Part shown: positions 57,607 to 64,000 of the stretch, piece after piece | Numbering within the stretch: position 1 is the first letter of the stretch | How the letters are laid out: the number at the start of each line of letters is the position of its first letter | Assembly: GCF_000425565.1 (NCBI RefSeq) | Contig: NZ_KE384397.1 | Location: forward strand, 1 to 64,000 | Origin: Tepidiphilus margaritifer DSM 15129 | GTDB lineage: Bacteria > Pseudomonadota > Gammaproteobacteria > Burkholderiales > Rhodocyclaceae | Length of the DNA: 64,000 bases | Direction of reading: 5' to 3' | Program-made: the position numbers and the translations under genes | Notes under the pieces: generated by a model | What the model was told of the DNA's origin: nothing | The model's input: only the letters and a program-made list of their open reading frames with translations | Database searches by the model: none

Positions 57607-59280
57607 TCAGGCACGCTGACCGCTGGCACGGCGCAGCGCGGCCTCGATCGCGGCAGGGTCGAAGCGGCGCCAGCGGGCGGCGACGTGCTGATCGGGGCGA
57701 ACGAGATAAACGGTGCCCGGTTGCAGGTCGTAGCGCTCGCGCACTCTCCCCTTGACGTCGTGCAGGGTCTCGATGCCGCCGGGCGCGCCACCCTCGCGGG
57801 CGATGACGATAGGCTCGACGGGAATCGCCCCACGGCGCAGGGCGGCGAGCCCTTCGGCGGTGGCGGCATCGAGCGCGGCCGCATCGTCGAGCGCGATCAT
57901 GAGCCGGAATCCCTGACCGAAGTGCGGCAGCAGCCAGGGCGAGCCGCCGCCGGCAGCGGCCACGGGGGCATCGTCCATCGGCGCGCCGGGCACCATGCGG
58001 CCGGCAAAGGCGTCGGCATCGGGCGTATTGAGGGGGGAGTCGACATAGAACGAGGGCACCGACAGCCGGCCGGAATTGACCAGCCCCCGGGCGAAGGGGT
58101 GGTGCCGGGCCAGACCGAGCACGGCATTGCGGAACGTCTTGCTGACGTTGCCCTTGGGGGTGATGAAGTCGGTCGAGCGCGTGGAGTTGCGGATGTTCTC
58201 GTCGGCGGCGTAGGTGCGCTCGTCGCTATAGGTATCGAGCAGGGCCGCGGGCGCCTTGCCCTGCATCACCAGTTCGAGCTTCCATCCGAGGTTGTCGACG
58301 TCCTGGATGCCGGAATTGGCGCCACGCGCCCCGAAGGGCGAGACCTGGTGCGCCGAATCGCCGACGAAGAGCACGCGCCCATGGTTGAAGCGCTTCATGC
58401 GGCGGCACTGGAAGGTGTAGACGCTCACCCATTCGAGCTCGAATTCGCGGTCGTCACCGAGCATGGCGCGGATGCGGGGGATGACGCGCTCGGGTTTCTT
58501 CTCTTCCTCCGGATCGGCGTCCCAGCCGAGCTGGAAGTCGATGCGCCACACGTCGTCGGCCTGGCGGTGCAGCAATACGGACTGACCGGGGTGAAACGGC
58601 GGGTCGAACCAGAACCAGCGCTCCGGCGGGAAGTCGGCCTTCATGACGACGTCGGCGATGAGGAACCGGTCCATGAAGATCTTGCCTTCGATGTCCAGGC
58701 CGAGCATGCGCCGGATGGGACTGCGCGCACCGTCGGCGGCGATCAGCCAGTCGCAGGACAGGGCATAGGCCCCGGCGGGCGTCTCGACGCGCACCGTGAC
58801 GGCGTCTTCGCCGGGCGTGACACCGATCACGGTGCTCTTCCAGCGCAGATCGATGTTGGGTAGCTCGCGGGCGCGGTCGATCAGGTATTCTTCGAGATAG
58901 TATTGCTGCAGGTTCACCATGCCGGGACGGTGATGATCGGGCTCCGGTACCAGGTTGAAGCGAAAGACTTCCTCGTCGCGGAAGAAAGTGCGGCCGACGT
59001 TCCACGACACGCCTTTTTGCACCACGCGCTCGCCCACGCCGTAGCGGTCGAGGATCTCGAGGGCACGCTTGGCGTAGCACACGCCGCGCGAGCCGATGCT
59101 CACGGTGTCGTCTTCGTCGAGCAGCACCACCGGGATGTTGCGCTGCGCGAGGTCGATGGCGGCGCTCAGGCCCACCGGCCCGGCACCGACCACGATCACC
59201 GGCACGTGCCGGGTTTGCGGGGAATCCAGCTCGGCTGGACGCACGAACGGGAACTTGGGATACTGATAGGTCTTCAGCAC
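57607..59280 (-). CDS. FAD-dependent aromatic monooxygenase, MhpA/PheA-like, copy 2
   Basis: A 557-residue flavoprotein hydroxylase. VIVVGAGPVGLSAAIDLAQR binds FAD, DWLIAADGARSPIRRMLG is the DG motif, and VLFVGDSAHQVSPFGARGAN the GD motif. It is related to copy 1 but clearly diverged, so both may act on different substrates or in successive hydroxylations. Located between the MBL gene and the DUF2783 gene in one minus-strand unit. Start with AGGAGGAAACC upstream. Confidence 0.88.
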   Translation of the reverse strand: MLKTYQYPKFPFVRPAELDSPQTRHVPVIVVGAGPVGLSAAIDLAQRNIPVVLLDEDDTVSIGSRGVCYAKRALEILDRYGVGERVVQKGVSWNVGRTFFRDEEVFRFNLVPEPDHHRPGMVNLQQYYLEEYLIDRARELPNIDLRWKSTVIGVTPGEDAVTVRVETPAGAYALSCDWLIAADGARSPIRRMLGLDIEGKIFMDRFLIADVVMKADFPPERWFWFDPPFHPGQSVLLHRQADDVWRIDFQLGWDADPEEEKKPERVIPRIRAMLGDDREFELEWVSVYTFQCRRMKRFNHGRVLFVGDSAHQVSPFGARGANSGIQDVDNLGWKLELVMQGKAPAALLDTYSDERTYAADENIRNSTRSTDFITPKGNVSKTFRNAVLGLARHHPFARGLVNSGRLSVPSFYVDSPLNTPDADAFAGRMVPGAPMDDAPVAAAGGGSPWLLPHFGQGFRLMIALDDAAALDAATAEGLAALRRGAIPVEPIVIAREGGAPGGIETLHDVKGRVRERYDLQPGTVYLVRPDQHVAARWRRFDPAAIEAALRRASGQRA

Positions 59281-59361
59281 GGTTTCCTCCTCCTTTGGCG
59301 TGGTCTTCGCCCTCGTCTCTCGCGGGCGCGGCTGCGTGGCCGCGCCTCTGCTTTTCCCGTT

Positions 59362-60327
59362 TCAGCCTTCTTGCAGCGCGTGCCACATCTGCCGGTCACG
59401 CTCGGCGGTCCAGATGCGCGGATCGCGGATGCCGCTCGCCTCGTCATAGGCACGGGTGACATCGAACGGCAGGCAATGCTCGTAGATGAAGACGTGGCCG
59501 AACTTCGGGTCCATCACGCTGCGGGTGTATTCCATGGTTTTCTTGAGATCGTAGCCGCGCGCCACCGCCTCCTGGGCGCAGCGATAGAGCGTGGTGACGA
59601 AGTCGCGCGTGTATTGGAACCCCGCGCGCACCGCCGCCTCGTCCTTGAGCGCCGGCCCGCGCCCCGGCACCACCTTGGCCGGCTGCAGCGCTTCGAGCCG
59701 ATCCAGGGTGGCCGGCCAGTCGGCAAGGTAGGCATCGCCCGTATAGCAGGCGGCTTCGGCTTCGATCAGGTCGCCGGAGAAGAGCACGCGCTCCTGCGGC
59801 AGCCAGACCGCCGTGTCCCCCTTGGTGTGCCCGGCGCCCGGGTGCAGGATGCGCACTTCGAGCGAACCCATCCACAGGGTGATTTCTTCCTTGAAGGTGA
59901 GCGTGGGCCAGGTGAGCCCGGGGATGCTCTCCACCGCGCGAAAGAGCCGGGGAAAACGTCCGATCTCGGATTCCATGTCCTGCTGGCCGCGCTCGCGGAT
60001 GAGCTCGTAGGTGGGGTAGCTGGCGATGATGTGCTCCAGCCCCTCGTCGCGATAGCCGGAAGCGCCGAGCACGCGCACCGCATGGTAGTGCGTGAGCACG
60101 ACGTATTTGATCGGCTTGTCGGTGACTTCGCGCACCTTGGCGATCACCGATTTGGCCATCACGGGGGTGGCGGTGGCATCGATGATCATCACCGAGTCGT
60201 CGCCGATCACCACGCCGGTGTTGGGGTCACCTTCGGCGGTGTAGGCCCAGGCGTGTTCGGAGAGGCGTTCGAACGAAACCGGTTTCTCTTCGAGGTCGGC
60301 CACCGAGGCAAAGGCTTTGGCATTCAT
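59362..60327 (-). CDS. Atypical MBL-fold protein with altered HxHxDH motif
   Basis: A 321-residue metallo-beta-lactamase-fold protein. The canonical THxHxDHxGG segment reads THYHAVRVLGASGY, so the Asp and third His are Val and Arg. Later ligands are intact: HPGAGHTKGDTAVWLP and LFSGDLIEA. The site should hold at most one metal in the usual way. It is the first gene of the unit with the second FAD monooxygenase and is divergent from iclR. Activity unknown; perhaps hydrolysis of a lactone or thioester. Confidence 0.82.
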   Translation of the reverse strand: MNAKAFASVADLEEKPVSFERLSEHAWAYTAEGDPNTGVVIGDDSVMIIDATATPVMAKSVIAKVREVTDKPIKYVVLTHYHAVRVLGASGYRDEGLEHIIASYPTYELIRERGQQDMESEIGRFPRLFRAVESIPGLTWPTLTFKEEITLWMGSLEVRILHPGAGHTKGDTAVWLPQERVLFSGDLIEAEAACYTGDAYLADWPATLDRLEALQPAKVVPGRGPALKDEAAVRAGFQYTRDFVTTLYRCAQEAVARGYDLKKTMEYTRSVMDPKFGHVFIYEHCLPFDVTRAYDEASGIRDPRIWTAERDRQMWHALQEG

Positions 60328-60469
60328 GGATCGCTCCTCCTGTCGATGCGTTTTATCTTGGCACGTGATTCATCATGTGTCAATCGATTCGTTCATGGTG
60401 AATTTCGATCATGCCAACGTTTCGGGCTATGATTGATGCCCGAAGCGCGTTTGACTACACGAGATCCGC

Positions 60470-61330
60470 ATGGAACGAAACGAACCCCTCGCGCCGGAGA
60501 ACGGCGTGCGCGAGCGCCGCGGCATCCAGTCGATCGAGGTCGGCGGGGCGCTGCTCGCCGCACTGGAAGCGCATGGTGCGCCGATGATGCTGCGCGATCT
60601 GGCCGCAGCTGCCGGCATGTCCCCGGCCAAGGCCCACCCTTATCTGGTGAGCTTCGGCAAACTCGGCCTGGTGGAGCAGGATCCGCTCACCGGTCGCTAC
60701 AAACTGGGCCCCTTCGCCCTGCGCCTGGGGCTCACCGCCTTGCAGGGTCTCAATCCGCTGCGTGCGGCCGTGGAAGTCTCCGCCCGCCTCGCCGACGAGA
60801 CCGAACAGAACGTAGCCATCGCCGTGTGGGGCAACGTCGGCGCCACGGTGGTGGCCATCGAGGAATCGGCCCGCGCCATCCACGTGAACATGCGCCCCGG
60901 CACCGTGATGGGGCTGCTCACCACCGCCACCGGCCGCGTCTTCGCCGCCTATCTTCCTGCGCGCCTCACCCGCCCGCTCATCGAGCGCGAGCTCGAACGC
61001 CTCTCGGGCGGGCGCGAGCCTTTGCGTCTGTCGCGGTCCTTCGTCAACGAGACGCTCGAAGAAGTGCGCCGCCACGGCATGGCGCGCGTGCTCGGCCATC
61101 CGATCCCGGGCATCAATGCCTTCTCCGCCCCCGTGTTCGACGCCTTCGGGCATCTGACGCTGGCGCTCACCATGCTCGGCCCGGAGAGCCGTTTCGACGC
61201 TTCCTGGGAAGGGCCGCTCGCTCAGGCCATGCGCCGCGCCGTCGCCGACATCACCGCGCGCATCGGCGGCAAACCGCCTCAGTCCGAAGAGACCTCCGGA
61301 GCGGCGCCAGGCAAGGAGCCCGCCGCATGA
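60470..61330 (+). CDS. IclR-family regulator
   Basis: A 286-residue regulator: winged helix with MMLRDLAAAAGMSPAKAHPY and an effector domain with TATGRVFAAYLPARLTRPLI and GINAFSAPVFDAFGHLTLAL. Members control aromatic and short-chain acid catabolism. It is divergent from the MBL gene with a 142-bp gap rich in TTCATSATG-like half-sites, so it probably controls both directions. Its stop overlaps the start of the MalY/PatB gene (ATGA). Confidence 0.88.
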   Translation: MERNEPLAPENGVRERRGIQSIEVGGALLAALEAHGAPMMLRDLAAAAGMSPAKAHPYLVSFGKLGLVEQDPLTGRYKLGPFALRLGLTALQGLNPLRAAVEVSARLADETEQNVAIAVWGNVGATVVAIEESARAIHVNMRPGTVMGLLTTATGRVFAAYLPARLTRPLIERELERLSGGREPLRLSRSFVNETLEEVRRHGMARVLGHPIPGINAFSAPVFDAFGHLTLALTMLGPESRFDASWEGPLAQAMRRAVADITARIGGKPPQSEETSGAAPGKEPAA

Positions 61331-62484
61331 GCCCCACCTACGACTTCGACTCCGCTCCCGACCGCTCAACGATCCCCGGCGAGAAATGGGGGCGCTACGC
61401 CGGGCGCGACGTGATTCCCATGTGGGTGGCCGACATGGACTTCGCCGTCGCGCCCGAGATCCGTGAGGCCCTGGCGCGCCGGCTCGCGCACCCGGTGTAT
61501 GGCTACACCGACCCTTGGCCTTCGCTCGTGGAAGCGGTGTGTGCCGGAATCGAGCGCGATCATGGCTGGACGGTCGCCCCCGAATGGCTCGTGTGGCTGC
61601 CGGGGGTGATCCCGGGCTTTCACTTCGGCTGCGCCGTCGCCCCGGGCGAGGCCATCGTCACGCACACGCCGGTCTATCCGCCTTTCCTCGCCGCGCCGGC
61701 CAACGTCGGCAAACGCCTGCGCGCGGTCGATCTGGTGTGCGCCGAGGGGCGCTGGGTGCACGACGAGGCGGCCATGGCCGCGGCCCTCGCACCGGGCGAC
61801 GTCGGCGCCTTGCTGCTCTGCCACCCGCACAATCCCACGGGGCGGCTGTGGGACGAAAAAGAACTGGCCTGGCTGGCCGAACTCGCGCTTGCCCACGACG
61901 CGATCCTGGTGAGTGACGACATCCACGCCGGTCTGGTGCTCACGCGCAAGCGGCGCCACCGCCCCATCGCCACGCTGGCCCCCGAAGTGGCCGCGCGCAC
62001 GATCACCCTCTTCGCCCCTTCCAAGACGTGGAACGTTCCTGCGCTGCAATGCGCCTTCGCCGTGATTCCGGACGAGGCGCTGCGTGCGCGTTACCGCCGG
62101 GCGCTGCGCGGGCGCATCCCCTCTTCGCCCAATCTCTTCGGTCTGGTCGCCGCAGAGGCGGCCTACCGCGACGGCTGGGCCTGGCGCGAGGCGCTCCTCG
62201 AGTATGTACGCGCAAATGCGGCGTTTGCCCTGGAAGCGATCCGGGCGCTGGATGTGCCGGTGGCCGAGCCGGAAGCGACCTATCTCTTGTGGATCGACGT
62301 GCGCAGCCTGGGGCTCGAGGATGCGGCAGCGCACTTCGAGGCACATGGCCTGGGGCTTTCCGATGGCGCGGCCTTTGGCGCCCCCGGATTCGTGCGCATG
62401 AATCTCGGCTGCCCGCGCTCGCGCCTCGCCGAGGGGCTGCGGCGCTTTGCCCGGGCGGTCGAGGCCGCGCGCCGACGGCCATGA
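61327..62484 (+). CDS. PLP-dependent aminotransferase / C-S lyase, MalY-PatB family
   Basis: A 385-residue fold-type I PLP enzyme. VIPMWVADMDFAVAPEI and YGYTDPWPSLVEAV are the MalY/PatB signatures, CHPHNPTGRLW supports PLP binding and the lysine is in FAPSKTWNVPAL. Family members cleave cystathionine or cysteine conjugates. In an operon with an IclR regulator and Liv-type permeases it may work on an imported aromatic or thio-substrate; this is inferred. Confidence 0.87.
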   Translation: MSPTYDFDSAPDRSTIPGEKWGRYAGRDVIPMWVADMDFAVAPEIREALARRLAHPVYGYTDPWPSLVEAVCAGIERDHGWTVAPEWLVWLPGVIPGFHFGCAVAPGEAIVTHTPVYPPFLAAPANVGKRLRAVDLVCAEGRWVHDEAAMAAALAPGDVGALLLCHPHNPTGRLWDEKELAWLAELALAHDAILVSDDIHAGLVLTRKRRHRPIATLAPEVAARTITLFAPSKTWNVPALQCAFAVIPDEALRARYRRALRGRIPSSPNLFGLVAAEAAYRDGWAWREALLEYVRANAAFALEAIRALDVPVAEPEATYLLWIDVRSLGLEDAAAHFEAHGLGLSDGAAFGAPGFVRMNLGCPRSRLAEGLRRFARAVEAARRRP

Positions 62485-63326
62485 GCCTCGCACCGGAGGT
62501 CGTGCTCGGCGGCGCCGCTCAAGGCTGCCTCTACGGCCTGACGGCGCTCTCCCTCGCCTTCCTCTACCGCGCCACCGGCGTACTCTCCTTCATGCAGGGC
62601 GAGGCGATGGCCGCCGGCGCCTATGTGGCGGTGGGGCTCGTCGCACTGGGCGCGCCGCTCGCGCTCGCCGCCCTCGGGGCGATCACCGCCGGCTACGCTT
62701 TCGGGACGCTGGCGGCGCGCTTCGCCCTCGAACCGGTGCGTGCGCGTGCGCCCTGGGTGGCGACGCTCGCCACCTTCGGCTTGGGGCTCGCGCTGCGCGG
62801 CGTACTCCTGAGCCTGCCGGCCGCCACGCAGGGCTGGTATCGCTTCGACTGGGTGGGCGAGGGGCGCTGGCTGGGGCTGGCGGCGCGCCAATGGGCGGTG
62901 ATGCTCGCCGCCGCCGGCGTGGCCGCGGCCTTTGCCCTGCTGCTCCGGGGCACTACCTGGGGGCGGCGCGTGCGCGCGAGCGCCGAGGATGCCGTAACCG
63001 CCGAACGGCTCGGCATCGACGTCGCCCGGCTGCGACGGCAAGCCTGGGGCGTGGGCACGGCGCTCGCCGTGGCCGCGGGGCTTGCATCCGCCCCGGTCAC
63101 CTTCGTGCATCCCGATCTGGGCAGCCTCGCGCTCAACGCCTTCCCCGCCGCCGTCCTGGGAGGCATGAAACCGGGCCCCACGGTGCTCGCCGCGGGCGTG
63201 GCGCTCGGCGTGATCGAGGCGATCGCCGCCTGGCAACTTCCGCCCGGCGGCAAGGAGCTCTTGCTGCAGCTCGTGCTCATCGCCGCCTTGCTCGCCCTGC
63301 CGCGGGAGCGCGCGGCGGCGCCATGA
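62481..63326 (+). CDS. livH: Branched-chain-type ABC transporter permease (LivH family)
   Basis: A 281-residue membrane protein with about eight hydrophobic segments. GGAAQGCLYGLTALSLAFLY at the N-terminus and SFMQGEAMAAGAYVA, with the cytoplasmic loop RASAEDAVTAERLGIDVARL, are LivH marks. It imports branched-chain or aromatic acids with LivM, LivG, LivF and a binding protein, the last three outside the window. Overlaps the upstream gene by 4 bases. Confidence 0.9.
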   Translation: MSLAPEVVLGGAAQGCLYGLTALSLAFLYRATGVLSFMQGEAMAAGAYVAVGLVALGAPLALAALGAITAGYAFGTLAARFALEPVRARAPWVATLATFGLGLALRGVLLSLPAATQGWYRFDWVGEGRWLGLAARQWAVMLAAAGVAAAFALLLRGTTWGRRVRASAEDAVTAERLGIDVARLRRQAWGVGTALAVAAGLASAPVTFVHPDLGSLALNAFPAAVLGGMKPGPTVLAAGVALGVIEAIAAWQLPPGGKELLLQLVLIAALLALPRERAAAP

Positions 63327-64000
63327 GCCGTTTTCTTCCGCCTCCGCGCCAGCGCGGGCTGCTGCTTGCGGCCCTCCTCGTGTTCGCCGTGGGTGCGCTC
63401 GGATCGAGCGGCGGAGCGCGCTATTTCGCCCATCTGCTCGCGCTCGCGGCCGCCATGGCCACGGCCGCCCTGGGGCTCGCCCTGGTCCACGGGCGCGCCG
63501 GCCAGGTCTGCCTCGGGCAAGGGGCAGCGATGGCCGCCGGCGCCTACACCTGGGCCGCGCTCGCCCCTCAGTCGCTGCCGCTCGCACTCGTGGCCGCCGC
63601 CGCGGCCGGGGCGTTGGCCGGGGCCGCCATGGCGCTGCCGGCGCGCCGCCTCTCGGGCCTGCCGCTCGCGCTCGCAAGCATGGCTTGTGCCGTCATCGCC
63701 GAAGTGCTGGCGATGCGTGCCGTCGCCTTCACCGGCGGCACCGCCGGCCGTTTCGTCGCCCCGCCGCCGCTGAGCGCCTTCGACGAAGCCGGCACGGCAC
63801 TCGTCTTCTCCACGCTGTGCCTCGGCCTGGCCGTGCTGCTGCTCTATCGGCTCGATCGCGCCACGCTCGGGCGCGCCTGGCGCGCGCTCGCCCAGGCGCC
63901 GGAGGCGGCGCTCGCCCTCGGCCTGGACGTGGGCGGTCTGCGGCGGCTCGCCTTCGTCGCCGCCGGCCTGTGCGGCGGCCTGGGCGGGGCAGCCTACGCG
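63323..64000 (+). CDS. livM: Branched-chain-type ABC transporter permease (LivM family), partial
   Basis: The first 226 residues of a permease running off the window. GLALVHGRAGQVCLGQGAAMA is the LivM signature and WRALAQAPEAALALGLDVGGL the coupling-loop sequence that contacts the ATPase. ATG 63323 overlaps the livH stop (ATGA). Co-oriented with livH and the IclR gene, thus part of one transport operon. Confidence 0.9.
   Translation, partial: MSRFLPPPRQRGLLLAALLVFAVGALGSSGGARYFAHLLALAAAMATAALGLALVHGRAGQVCLGQGAAMAAGAYTWAALAPQSLPLALVAAAAAGALAGAAMALPARRLSGLPLALASMACAVIAEVLAMRAVAFTGGTAGRFVAPPPLSAFDEAGTALVFSTLCLGLAVLLLYRLDRATLGRAWRALAQAPEAALALGLDVGGLRRLAFVAAGLCGGLGGAAYA

Overview
Host and overall picture. 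The chromosomal part of the window is GC-rich, codon-biased and tightly packed, with many 1 to 16 base overlaps between genes. Its content (MerR-controlled leucine/isovalerate catabolism, class I PHA synthase, succinate CoA-transferase, ring-degradation genes with LysR and IclR regulators, LivH/LivM permeases) points to a betaproteobacterium. A thermophile of the Hydrogenophilales/Tepidiphilus type is my guess, not proven by anything here.

Layout. (1) 0-5 kb: end of an ISAs1-type element, a two-copy double-hairpin repeat, a large SNF2-type helicase with a DUF3883-like tail, and an MNT/HEPN toxin-antitoxin pair, with a 47-bp direct repeat in front of both transcription units. (2) 5-16.7 kb: an MBL-fold enzyme and a leucine/isovalerate (liu) block on the minus strand: isovaleryl-CoA dehydrogenase, thiolase, EamA exporter, second acyl-CoA dehydrogenase, methylcrotonyl-CoA carboxylase beta, methylglutaconyl-CoA hydratase, carboxylase alpha, HMG-CoA lyase and a DUF1289 protein. 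The MerR regulator LiuR sits upstream, with palindromic operators at both promoters. (3) 16.7-24.4 kb: MBL hydrolase, phaC, a PIN-domain gene, succinate CoA-transferase, galE, then a broken MocR regulator whose operator survives but whose target gene is cut after about 39 codons.

(4) 24.4-33 kb: accessory DNA. A complete 3372-bp ISPpu12-like element (cadR-type merR, CDF transporter, lspA, ISL3 transposase) has landed in an IS3 remnant, followed by integron gene cassettes with three full attC sites and one cut attC and no integrase in view (a CALIN), then a lipoprotein gene and an IS5-family copy. (5) 32.1-50.8 kb: thiI, whose last codons are interrupted by an IS3 end, then an island. It holds a methyltransferase fragment, yghU-like GST, an aldo/keto reductase fragment, an SDR, a Rdx-family selenoprotein-like protein, an arsR-acr3-arsC-arsH operon, a flavin monooxygenase and a second IS5 copy. 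Next comes a roughly 7-kb AT-richer block that looks like Firmicutes DNA (TnpB/omegaRNA relic, IS256 relic, MOSC pseudogene, carboxymuconolactone decarboxylase-like protein, nitronate monooxygenase, MFS, FAD/NAD(P)-binding protein), a serine-recombinase tail and a third, internally deleted IS5 copy. The island ends at an IS3 inverted repeat next to a second, diverged copy of the thiI 3' end.

(6) 50.8-64 kb: GC-rich chromosome again. A Bcr/CflA-type exporter is followed by two neighbouring catabolic units, each with an FAD monooxygenase and a small DUF2783 protein. One adds a VOC protein, a fumarylacetoacetate-hydrolase-family enzyme and a maleylacetoacetate-isomerase-type GST under a divergent LysR gene. 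The other adds an atypical MBL protein under a divergent IclR gene that is co-directional with a MalY/PatB-like enzyme and LivH/LivM permeases. Together they look like uptake, hydroxylation and gentisate/homogentisate-style breakdown of an unknown aromatic acid. No cupin ring-cleavage dioxygenase is present, which leaves an open role for the VOC protein. All function calls come from reading the sequence; no database search was possible.
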